From positions 438-9,928 of the forward strand of contig JAMCXE010000036.1 in the NCBI GenBank assembly GCA_023474975.1: DNA of 9,491 nucleotides. Direction: 5' to 3'. This DNA is from Patescibacteria group bacterium. Lineage in GTDB: Bacteria; Patescibacteriota; Minisyncoccia; UBA6257; 02-FULL-45-10c. The notes under the pieces are model-generated. The model was given only the letters and a program-made list of their open reading frames with translations, was not told the origin of the DNA and ran no database searches. This document shows, one piece after another, positions 1 to 5,810 of the stretch (the stretch's first letter is position 1; each line of letters starts with the position of its first letter). The translations under genes and the position numbers were made by a program.

Positions 1-501
1 AATTTTTTAATTATATTTAATGCGGTTGCGCGTTATCTAAAACAAAGGGTAGATTCTTTGGCAATGAACGACAAGATCTTTAATATTCTTGTTCCTAAAG
101 AAACTAAAGTTAAAATAAAAAATGGCAAAAGGAGGATAGCGGAAGAAAAGATCTATCACGGATATGTTCTGGTAGACATGATCTTAACGGAAGATTCTTG
201 GTATGTTGTCAGAAACACTCCGAGAGTGACTGGATTTGTCGGTCCTGACTCAACTACTCCAATACCGCTTTCCAAAGAAGACATCGATGTTTTAATGGCT
301 AGAATGGGAAGTAAGGAAACAAAATTTAAAGTTGATGTGCGGGTTGGCGAGATGGTAAAAATTACAGATGGGCCATTCAAAGATTACGATGCTAAAGTTT
401 CTGAAGTTGATGAAGAAAAGGGCAAAATAAAAGTTTTAGTTCCTATTTTCGGAAGAGATACCGTAGTCGAACTTGATTCATTGCAGATTAAAAAAGTTTA
501 A
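1..501 (+). CDS. nusG: Transcription termination/antitermination factor NusG, 5' end incomplete
   Basis: NusG binds RNA polymerase through its N-terminal NGN domain and contacts Rho or ribosomal protein S10 through its C-terminal KOW domain. Here the NGN part is seen in the stretch with KIYHGYVLVDM and VTGFVGP, and the KOW domain in VRVGEMVKITDGPFKDYDAKV to the C-terminus. A TTG at 58 could serve as start, but the same frame is open to base 1 and reads NAVARYLKQRVDSLA just before it, which fits NusG. The true start therefore probably lies upstream of the window. The tryptophan-tyrosine and YSGYE-type N-terminal motif expected of the family is missing, and codons 1-6 (NFLIIF) do not resemble it. 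About 166 residues are visible, against a usual 175-190. The next gene is rplK, the normal bacterial neighbour. Identity is sure; the 5' end is not. Confidence 0.93.
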   Translation, partial: NFLIIFNAVARYLKQRVDSLAMNDKIFNILVPKETKVKIKNGKRRIAEEKIYHGYVLVDMILTEDSWYVVRNTPRVTGFVGPDSTTPIPLSKEDIDVLMARMGSKETKFKVDVRVGEMVKITDGPFKDYDAKVSEVDEEKGKIKVLVPIFGRDTVVELDSLQIKKV

Positions 502-512
502 AAGTAAAAAAA

Positions 513-535
513 GCGGATATATACCTCTTGTCCGC
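513..535 (+). other. Small hairpin between nusG and rplK
   Basis: A stem of gcgga paired with tccgc, extendable by a G-U and an A-U pair, closes a loop of about 9 bases. No run of T follows it, so it is not a standard intrinsic terminator. It may be a processing or attenuation structure, or chance. Confidence 0.35.
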
Positions 536-541
536 ATTAAA

Positions 542-547
542 TATAAT
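542..547 (+). promoter_or_regulatory. Possible -10 box just upstream of rplK
   Basis: A perfect TATAAT ends 9 bases before the rplK ATG, with no TG extension and no clear -35. If it is used, transcription would start almost at the ATG. There is no Shine-Dalgarno sequence before rplK. In AT-rich DNA this hexamer also occurs by chance, and rplK may simply be read from the nusG transcript. Confidence 0.3.
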
Positions 548-556
548 TAAAAAATT

Positions 557-982
557 ATGGCAAAACCAATTAAAACAACATTAAAATTACAATTGGAAGC
601 CGGAAAGGCTAATCCGGCTCCTCCAGTAGGTACGGCTCTCGGCCCTCACGGCGTTAACATTCAAGATTTTTGCAAAAAATTTAACGACGCTACCAAAGAA
701 ATGATCGGTGATGTAGTTCCGGCCGAAATTACTATTTACGAAGATAGGACTTTTGATTTTAAATTAAAAACGCCACCTGCATCAGCGCTGCTTAAAAAAG
801 CCGCCGGAATTGAAAAGGGGGCGGCTAATCCGTTAACTCAAAAAGTTGGTAAGGTTACCAAGGAAGATGTGAGAAAGATCGCGGAAAGAAAAATGGTAGA
901 CCTCAATGCGTATGATATTGAGGCGGCCATGAAGATAATCGAAGGAACTGCCAAGAACATGGGGATCGAAGTAGAGAAATAA
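557..982 (+). CDS. rplK: 50S ribosomal protein L11 (uL11)
   Basis: L11 forms the GTPase-associated centre of the large subunit with 23S rRNA and takes part in factor binding and stringent-response signalling. The 141-residue product has the normal family length. The N-terminal domain carries the proline-rich motif [17 protein letters not shown] (residues 19-35), which includes the prolines linked to thiostrepton sensitivity. The C-terminal rRNA-binding domain carries [19 protein letters not shown] (66-84) and the helix around residues 110-136. The ATG at 557 gives the classical [13 protein letters not shown] start. It follows nusG by 55 bases. Unusually, an intrinsic terminator follows directly, and rplA (L1), which normally comes next, is not there. 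No Shine-Dalgarno sequence is visible upstream. Confidence 0.98.
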   Translation: MAKPIKTTLKLQLEAGKANPAPPVGTALGPHGVNIQDFCKKFNDATKEMIGDVVPAEITIYEDRTFDFKLKTPPASALLKKAAGIEKGAANPLTQKVGKVTKEDVRKIAERKMVDLNAYDIEAAMKIIEGTAKNMGIEVEK

Positions 983-998
983 AGTTTATCGATAAAAG

Positions 999-1026
999 AA
1001 AAACCGCCCTATTTGGGCGGTTTTTT
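999..1026. terminator. Bidirectional intrinsic terminator between rplK and a convergent gene
   Basis: The stem ccgccc/gggcgg is extended by A-T pairs on the outside, with a 5-base loop (tattt), and is followed by six T on the + strand and an equivalent run on the - strand. It ends rplK transcription and can also end the convergent 83-codon gene, whose stop codon lies in this hairpin. Confidence 0.9.
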
Positions 1027-1260
1027 GTTCTTAAAAAGAACCCTCTTTTTGGATAATTCTTCGGATATTTTGTCTACGAGCTTTATTCTGAAACAAAGCA
1101 TTTCTTTCAGAAGCACTTCTATATCCAGTTCGGATCTTATTTCTGTGTTTAGAAATATATTTAGTACGCTTTTGTCGCTGAAGCCGTACGCACTGTTTGG
1201 ATCACTGCGAATGGCTAAAACACACTCTTCTAAAGAATATATCCTTACGTAATCAGACAT
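1009..1260 (-). CDS. Hypothetical protein, 83 residues
   Basis: I do not recognise this protein. It is soluble in appearance, with no signal peptide or membrane segment. It has an acidic first half (SLEECVLAIRSDPNS, TEIRSELDIEVLLKEM) and a basic tail ending KNKKPPK. The helix-prone segment from about residue 38 to 72 may pack as a small helical domain. The gene is supported by a strong Shine-Dalgarno sequence (AGGAGG at 1265-1270) 4 bases before the ATG. It converges on rplK and is divergent from tmk. The last five codons and the TAG stop fall inside the shared terminator, so the tail KKPPK is a by-product of terminator sequence. The overlapping + strand frame at 1013-1252 has no ribosome site and starts inside the terminator, so the - strand reading is preferred. 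Confidence 0.7.
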   Translation of the reverse strand: MSDYVRIYSLEECVLAIRSDPNSAYGFSDKSVLNIFLNTEIRSELDIEVLLKEMLCFRIKLVDKISEELSKKRVLFKNKKPPK

Positions 1261-1264
1261 ACGC

Positions 1265-1270
1265 CCTCCT
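1265..1270 (-). promoter_or_regulatory. Shine-Dalgarno site of the 83-residue hypothetical gene
   Basis: AGGAGG reads on the - strand 4 bases before the ATG at 1260. This site is the main evidence that the gene is real and fixes its start. Most other genes in the window lack such a site. Confidence 0.8.
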
Positions 1271-1287
1271 TTTAAAGTTCTAATATT

Positions 1288-1316
1288 AGCCTATCCCTGT
1301 TCAATAAATTTGCCAA
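1288..1316 (-). promoter_or_regulatory. Possible sigma-70 type promoter for the hypothetical gene
   Basis: On the - strand, TTGGCA (1311-1316) is followed after 17 bases by TAGGCT (1288-1293). The -35 is good but the -10 matches only three of six consensus positions. It would give a leader of roughly 20 bases that includes the Shine-Dalgarno site. Confidence 0.35.
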
Positions 1317-1351
1317 TAGAGCATTTTAAAATTATAATAAATGCGGTTTTT

Positions 1352-1360
1352 TGATATAAT
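1352..1360 (+). promoter_or_regulatory. Extended -10 promoter element of tmk
   Basis: TGATATAAT is a perfect extended -10 (TGnTATAAT), preceded by a run of T. The best -35 at 17-base spacing is weak (ttataa, 1332-1337). The same 15-base core occurs before gatB. The -10 ends only 10 bases before the tmk ATG, so the predicted transcription start falls at about 1367. Confidence 0.6.
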
Positions 1361-1366
1361 AGGAGG
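1361..1366 (+). promoter_or_regulatory. Shine-Dalgarno site of tmk
   Basis: AGGAGG lies 4 bases before the ATG at 1371 and selects that start over the in-frame ATG at 1341, which would add ten residues (MRFFDIIGGN) foreign to the family. It directly abuts the TATAAT box, so a transcript from that box might not include it. Confidence 0.8.
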
Positions 1367-1370
1367 TAAT

Positions 1371-1985
1371 ATGACAAGAGGTAAATTTATTGCTTTAGAT
1401 GGCATCGACGGATGTGGAAAGGGAACTATTATGAAAAAAATGGCTGCCTATCTTTTTGATAAGCAAAAAACAAACCATGTGCTGATGACGCGTGAGCCTT
1501 ATATTTCTAAGTATCACGATGAAATTCGCAGAATGCTTAAGGAAAACACAGATCCATACGCTAACGCTGATTTTTTTGCGGATCTTTGGGTAAAAGACCG
1601 GAAAGTTCACGCGGCATGGATCGAAAAGGAATTAAGCGCTGGTCATCATGTGATCAGCGATCGTTATAAATACTCAACGCTTTCATATCAGCAAACTCAG
1701 GGAGTCCCCTTAGATAAACTGATAAAAATGCATAAAGGAATTTTAATTCCGGATTTGATAATTATTGTTGATATTCCCGTGGAAGAAGCGATCCGGAGAG
1801 CTTCAGCTGATAAAAAAAGAGACTTTAAAGAGGTTTTTGAAAAAGACAAGAATTTTCAAGAAATCCTAAGAAATAATTACCTTAACTTGGCAAAAGCGCT
1901 GCCGGAAGAAAACATCATAATCTTGAAGGGTGAGAGCTCGGACATCATTAGGACAATCACTTTGAGCAAGCCAAAAAAGAAGTAG
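1371..1985 (+). CDS. tmk: Thymidylate kinase (dTMP kinase)
   Basis: The enzyme phosphorylates dTMP to dTDP with ATP, an essential cytosolic step in dTTP supply. With the start at 1371 the product has 204 residues, the usual family size. The P-loop is GIDGCGKGT (residues 11-19). TREP (40-43) and DRYKYST (97-103) match the thymidylate-binding and DR(Y/F) motifs. YQQTQGV (106-112) follows, and a lysine- and arginine-rich LID region lies near 142-160. The basic end (KPKKK) is not a family hallmark. The gene stands alone, divergent from the hypothetical gene, with its own extended -10 and terminator. Another member of the nucleoside monophosphate kinase fold is possible, but the motif set and length favour Tmk. 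Confidence 0.92.
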   Translation: MTRGKFIALDGIDGCGKGTIMKKMAAYLFDKQKTNHVLMTREPYISKYHDEIRRMLKENTDPYANADFFADLWVKDRKVHAAWIEKELSAGHHVISDRYKYSTLSYQQTQGVPLDKLIKMHKGILIPDLIIIVDIPVEEAIRRASADKKRDFKEVFEKDKNFQEILRNNYLNLAKALPEENIIILKGESSDIIRTITLSKPKKK

Positions 1986-2006
1986 ATAAAATACTGGAAA
2001 ATAAGG

Positions 2007-2034
2007 CGCCCCTATACCTATAGGGGCGTTTTTT
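2007..2034 (+). terminator. Intrinsic terminator of tmk
   Basis: A 10-bp perfect stem (cgcccctata/tataggggcg) with a very tight loop is followed by six T. It starts 21 bases after the tmk stop. The gatB promoter begins within about 15 bases of its end, so the two genes are insulated in very little space. Confidence 0.92.
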
Positions 2035-2048
2035 ATTGTAATTTTTTT

Positions 2049-2057
2049 TGATATAAT
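2049..2057 (+). promoter_or_regulatory. Extended -10 promoter element of gatB
   Basis: TGATATAAT is preceded by a T-run and has no convincing -35 box; the region where one would sit is the tmk terminator T-tract. The -10 ends 16 bases before the gatB ATG, giving a predicted leader of about 8-10 bases with no Shine-Dalgarno sequence. Confidence 0.65.
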
Positions 2058-2073
2058 AAGCTTATTAAATAAA

Positions 2074-3543
2074 ATGTCTAAATATTTGCCAACTATAGGA
2101 TTGGAAATTCACGCGGAGCTTAAGACAAAAACTAAGGTTTTTTGTGATTGTCCTAATGATGCCGGAGAAAAAAAACCAAATACAAATGTTTGTCCGGTTT
2201 GTCTTGGGCACCCGGGAGTTTTACCTGTTTTAAATAAAAAAGCGGTTGAGTCCATGATAAAGATCGGTTTGGCTATTGGCGGCGAGATCAATGATAATTT
2301 TAAATTCGACAGAAAAAATTATTTTTATCCAGATCTTCCTAAGGGCTATCAGATATCTCAGTTTGATATGCCGATAGTAAAGGGTGGGGGCTTGGACATT
2401 TCCAGTCGTTTAGGCAGCGAAAAGGTTGTAAAAATAAACAGGGTTCACTTAGAAGAGGATGCCGGTAAATTAGTGCACGGTGAGAAAGACGATGATTCTA
2501 CATACGTAGATTTTAATCGCGGCGGAGTTCCTCTTATGGAATTGGTTTCTGAGCCTGATATGCATAGCGCCGAGGAGGCTTCGGCTTATGGCAGAGAACT
2601 TCAGCTTATTTTGAGATATCTAGGCGTTTCTGATGCCGATCTGGAAAGGGGGCAGATGCGTTTTGATGCGAATGTTTCTGTAAGTGCCGGAAAAGAATTG
2701 GGAACTAGGGCAGAAATTAAAAACCTTAATTCGTTTAATGCGCTTGAAAATGCTATTAACTACGAAATAAGAAGACAAACGGAAGTTTTGGAGCAAGGCG
2801 GAAAAGTGGATCAAGAGACCCGCGGTTGGGATGATATCAAACAAAAAACTATGCCCCAGCGATCTAAGGAGCAAGCTCATGATTATCGCTATTTTCCGGA
2901 GCCTGATCTTCCGCCACTTACAAAAGAAGGATTTGATATTGAAAAATTAAAATTAGAAATACCCGAGCTTCCCAATGCAAAAAGAAAAAGATTTTTCGAA
3001 GAGTACGGTCTTTCCGGTGATCAGATGAATATTTTGATAGAGAACAGTGAGATGGCCGATTTTTTTGAGCACGCAGTGTCCGAACTAGAAGACGAAGAAC
3101 AAAAAGAAGCCAATATGGAAAAAATTAAACTGATCTTAAATTATCTCTCCAGTGATCTAAGAGGTTTATTGATGGCAAGGGGAATGAATTTCGATCAAAG
3201 TAAGATCACTCCTGAAAATTTTGCTGATCTTATTGAGATGATAGCCAATAAATATATTTCTAGTCGTGTAGCTAAAGATCTGATAGTAAGAATGTTAGAC
3301 ACCGGTTCTGATCCAAGAGAAATAGTTAAAAATGAAGGACTCGGTCAAATCTCTGATGAGGCGGGGCTTCAAGATTTGGTGATTAAAATACTCAAAGAAA
3401 ATCCAAAAGCAGCAGCGGACTTGAAAGGCGGAAAGGATCAGGCGGTTATGTTCTTAATTGGAAAAGCTATGGCATCATTAAAAGGCCGAGGTAATCCGGA
3501 AACATTAAAAAAATTATTTAAAGACAATGTTCGAATCATTTAA
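2074..3543 (+). CDS. gatB: Asp-tRNA(Asn)/Glu-tRNA(Gln) amidotransferase subunit B
   Basis: GatB is the tRNA-binding, kinase-like subunit of GatCAB. It activates Glu on tRNA(Gln), or Asp on tRNA(Asn), so that ammonia made by GatA can amidate it. The 489-residue product is full length. It opens with GLEIHAELKTKTKVFCDCPN; C24, C26, C40 and C43 form the zinc site. RKNYFYPDLPKGYQISQ, RVHLEEDAGKLVH and STYVDFNRGGVPLMELVSEPD follow as the cradle domain signatures. HDYRYFPEPDLPPL lies near 270. The C-terminal helical/YqeY tail domain covers about 340-489. gatA and gatC are not in the window, so the complex is encoded at more than one locus or beyond the edges. The gene has its own promoter and no Shine-Dalgarno sequence. 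Its last 17 bases overlap the next small ORF. Confidence 0.98.
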   Translation: MSKYLPTIGLEIHAELKTKTKVFCDCPNDAGEKKPNTNVCPVCLGHPGVLPVLNKKAVESMIKIGLAIGGEINDNFKFDRKNYFYPDLPKGYQISQFDMPIVKGGGLDISSRLGSEKVVKINRVHLEEDAGKLVHGEKDDDSTYVDFNRGGVPLMELVSEPDMHSAEEASAYGRELQLILRYLGVSDADLERGQMRFDANVSVSAGKELGTRAEIKNLNSFNALENAINYEIRRQTEVLEQGGKVDQETRGWDDIKQKTMPQRSKEQAHDYRYFPEPDLPPLTKEGFDIEKLKLEIPELPNAKRKRFFEEYGLSGDQMNILIENSEMADFFEHAVSELEDEEQKEANMEKIKLILNYLSSDLRGLLMARGMNFDQSKITPENFADLIEMIANKYISSRVAKDLIVRMLDTGSDPREIVKNEGLGQISDEAGLQDLVIKILKENPKAAADLKGGKDQAVMFLIGKAMASLKGRGNPETLKKLFKDNVRII

Positions 3544-3751
3544 ATTTAATTCGGCGCCTAAGTCGGAATCGGAAAAAGAACTTTTATTGAATTACGCCGA
3601 AGTTGCAAGAAATAGGAAAAAAATAGAGGAAAGGAGGCTCAGGGAGCAAGCAGCGGAAGATCTAAAGAAACTTGGTAAGGAAGTTGAGATCCAGGAGGGG
3701 GTAGAAAAGGCTAGAAAAGAACTAGAAAAAGAGTTTGAACATACCGTCTAG
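3527..3751 (+). CDS. Small charged coiled-coil-like protein, 74 residues, unknown function
   Basis: I do not recognise a family. The product is rich in Glu, Lys and Arg (for example RKKIEERRLREQAAEDLKKL and EKARKELEKEFEH) and is predicted by eye to be a long amphipathic helix or coiled coil, without a signal peptide or membrane segment. The ATG lies inside the end of gatB in another frame, overlapping by 17 bases. This fits translational coupling, since there is no separate Shine-Dalgarno sequence. It ends 41 bases before the shared terminator, so it would be the last gene of the gatB transcript. Purine-rich DNA can give such lysine- and glutamate-rich frames by chance, so it remains moderately supported. 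Confidence 0.5.
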   Translation: MFESFKFNSAPKSESEKELLLNYAEVARNRKKIEERRLREQAAEDLKKLGKEVEIQEGVEKARKELEKEFEHTV

Positions 3752-3792
3752 GTCTGACCCGAGATCATGCTTTTTGAAGGTTAGTTAGGGGC

Positions 3793-3835
3793 AATAATTA
3801 AAATCCCTCGCAAATTGCGAGGGATTTTAATTATT
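3793..3835. terminator. Bidirectional terminator shared by the gatB unit and thrS
   Basis: A perfect 19-bp inverted repeat (3793-3811 and 3817-3835) with a 5-base loop (aaatt). The inner half is GC-rich (ccctcgc/gcgaggg) and the outer half AT-rich, giving a T-rich tract in either direction. The thrS stop codon touches its outer base. Confidence 0.93.
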
Positions 3836-5625
3836 TAATCGGGAATTTGTTTCTTGATCATTTCCGCAAAATCTTTAATGCTCATTTCTCCTCGATTTCC
3901 TTTTTCGCGCTCACGGACAGCGACGGTCTTGTTTTCTATCTCTTGATCTCCAGTCACCAAAATATAAGGAATTTTTTGCATTTCTGCCGCGCGGATACGT
4001 TTGCCTAGAGTTTCATTGGAATTATTTATCTCTGCGCGTATCCCGAGCTTGATCAGGTCTTTTAAGATATTCTCCGCGTATTGACTATGTTTTTCGCTTA
4101 TTGGTAATATCATCGCTTGTATCGGGGCGAGCCAGGTCGGAAATGCTCCGGCATAGTGTTCTATAAGTAAACCAATGAATCTCTCAAAGCTTCCAAATAA
4201 TGCTCGATGCAGCATATAGGGTCTTTCTTCTTTTCCTTCATTATTAATAAATGTCAAGTCGAACCTTTCTGGTAAATTAAAATCAAATTGAAGAGTAGAA
4301 CACTGCCATTCGCGGCCCAAAGCATCTTTTATCTTAAAGTCTAGCTTCGGTCCGTAAAAAGCCGCTTCGCCCTCCTGTTCGACAAAGGATAAGTTCTTTT
4401 CTCTAGCTATTTTTCTTAATACATTTTCAGTAAAATTCCATCCTTCTCCGGAACCGGCATATTTTTCTTTATTTTTTGGATCGCGCAGAGAAAGGTAGAC
4501 ATTGACTGATTTTATATCGAAGCCAAAAGCTTTATATATAAACAAAATGAAATCTATTACACGTTTTAGTTCTTCCTCGACTTGATCTTTACGGCAAATA
4601 ATATGAGCGTCGTCTTGAGTAAATCCTCTCACCCTGGTAAGGCCGGATAGCTCTCCTTTTTTTTCAAATCTATAAACAGTTCCACATTCAGCCCATCTGA
4701 AAGAAAGCTCTCTGTATGATTTTGGAGAATTTTTGTATATTTGAACGTGAAATGGGCAGTTCATCGGCTTAAGTAAGTATTCTTCTGAAATTTCCACTTT
4801 TTTATTTTTTTGCCTCTCTTCTAGGGTTTGTCCAACTTCAAGAGGAGGATACATACTGGAATTATAAAAACCCCAGTGTCCGGAAGTTTCCCAGAGAATT
4901 TTATTGCCAATGTGGGGCGAGCGAACCAATTGATATCCATTTTCTAGGTGTTTTTTATACCAAAAATCTTCAATAACTCTCCACAAAATAGCGCCTTTTG
5001 GATGCCAAAGCGGCAAACCGAGTCCAACTTTTTCGTCTATATGAAAAAGATCGAGTTCTTTTCCGAGCTTTCTGTGATCTCTTTTTTTTGCTTCTTCTAT
5101 CATTTTGAGATGCTCATCAAGCTCTTTTTTGGTTGCAAAGGCTAGTCCGTAAATGCGTGTAAGCATAGGATTTTTTTCATTGCCTTTCCAATAAGCTCCA
5201 GCGATATGGGTAAGTTTAAAGCCCTCGAGATTTATTTCGGATGTATTTTTAACATGAGGTCCTTTGCAGAGATCTAGAAAAACATCGCCAGTGCGATATA
5301 TAGAAATAGGGGACTTGGCTTTTGCAAGTTCTTTTATTAGTTCTAATTTAAATTTTTGTCCGGCAAGAATTTTCTTGGCTTTTAGGGTAGTTATTTTTTC
5401 TGCTTTGAAATCCAGCTTTTGGGCGATTAGATGGCGCATTTCCTTTTCTAGGTCGGCTAGATCCGCATCGCTTATCGGTTTCTGGAAGAGAAAATCATAA
5501 TAAAAACCATTTTCTATAATTGGACCGATACCCAGCTTTGTTTTTGGATATTTTTTTAATACAGCGGCAGCTAACAAATGCGACAAAGAGTGCCTAACCT
5601 CTTCAATATTGGATTGTTTATTCAT
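3835..5625 (-). CDS. thrS: Threonyl-tRNA synthetase lacking the TGS domain
   Basis: ThrRS is a class II synthetase that joins threonine to tRNA(Thr) and edits misacylated Ser-tRNA(Thr). The 596-residue product begins directly in the N2 editing domain: HSLSH (H12, H16) and CKGPH (C120, H124) form the editing-site signature. The catalytic core follows, with zinc ligands C290 (MNCPFH), H341 (DDAHIIC) and H473 (LHRALFGS), motif 2 in FRWAECGTVYRFEKKGEL, and motif 3 near 471-492. The anticodon-binding domain covers about 498-596. The family usually has about 640 residues, with a roughly 60-residue N-terminal TGS domain. Here an in-frame stop lies three codons upstream of the ATG, so the domain is truly absent at this locus. 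It lies 185 bases downstream of dnaE on the same strand, with its own likely promoter, leader hairpin and no Shine-Dalgarno sequence. Confidence 0.97.
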   Translation of the reverse strand: MNKQSNIEEVRHSLSHLLAAAVLKKYPKTKLGIGPIIENGFYYDFLFQKPISDADLADLEKEMRHLIAQKLDFKAEKITTLKAKKILAGQKFKLELIKELAKAKSPISIYRTGDVFLDLCKGPHVKNTSEINLEGFKLTHIAGAYWKGNEKNPMLTRIYGLAFATKKELDEHLKMIEEAKKRDHRKLGKELDLFHIDEKVGLGLPLWHPKGAILWRVIEDFWYKKHLENGYQLVRSPHIGNKILWETSGHWGFYNSSMYPPLEVGQTLEERQKNKKVEISEEYLLKPMNCPFHVQIYKNSPKSYRELSFRWAECGTVYRFEKKGELSGLTRVRGFTQDDAHIICRKDQVEEELKRVIDFILFIYKAFGFDIKSVNVYLSLRDPKNKEKYAGSGEGWNFTENVLRKIAREKNLSFVEQEGEAAFYGPKLDFKIKDALGREWQCSTLQFDFNLPERFDLTFINNEGKEERPYMLHRALFGSFERFIGLLIEHYAGAFPTWLAPIQAMILPISEKHSQYAENILKDLIKLGIRAEINNSNETLGKRIRAAEMQKIPYILVTGDQEIENKTVAVREREKGNRGEMSIKDFAEMIKKQIPD

Positions 5626-5633
5626 ATCAAGTT

Positions 5634-5677
5634 AAAATTCGGCTATGAATTATTATCGCCAGGTAGGACCGAATTTT
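5634..5677 (-). promoter_or_regulatory. Leader hairpin upstream of thrS
   Basis: A perfect 9-bp inverted repeat (aaaattcgg at 5634-5642, ccgaatttt at 5669-5677) encloses a 26-base loop and ends 8 bases before the thrS ATG. It would lie in the leader made from the promoter at 5698-5726. Its place over the ribosome landing region suggests translational control, as known for some thrS genes, but it has none of the parts of a T-box. Confidence 0.45.
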
Positions 5678-5697
5678 CACTACCAAGCATAGATATG

Positions 5698-5726
5698 ATT
5701 ATAGATTATTTAAAGTATCTTGAAAA
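5698..5726 (-). promoter_or_regulatory. Likely sigma-70 type promoter of thrS
   Basis: On the - strand, TTTTCA (5721-5726, four of six matches to TTGACA) is followed after exactly 17 bases by a perfect TATAAT (5698-5703). The start would be near 5691, giving a leader of about 65 bases that includes the 9-bp hairpin. The rest of the spacer up to the dnaE stop (5727-5810) holds no clear terminator or gene, so readthrough from dnaE is also possible. Confidence 0.6.
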
Positions 5727-5810
5727 GAATGCTAATTGGCACTAAACCCACTATTAGGATTTCAAAATATCAGAGGGATAATTTATGGGCGATGAGGAAG
5801 AGTTATATCA

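Noticed and set aside
1013..1252. Plus-strand ORF of 79 codons opposite the hypothetical gene
   Set aside because: It begins inside the rplK terminator with no ribosome site, while the opposite strand has a strong Shine-Dalgarno sequence and start.
1341..1370. Earlier in-frame ATG for tmk at 1341
   Set aside because: The ten extra residues are made of promoter and Shine-Dalgarno sequence and do not fit the family; AGGAGG points to the ATG at 1371.
5626..5700. T-box riboswitch for thrS
   Set aside because: The leader is only about 65 bases, and neither a T-box motif nor a terminator/antiterminator pair can be seen.
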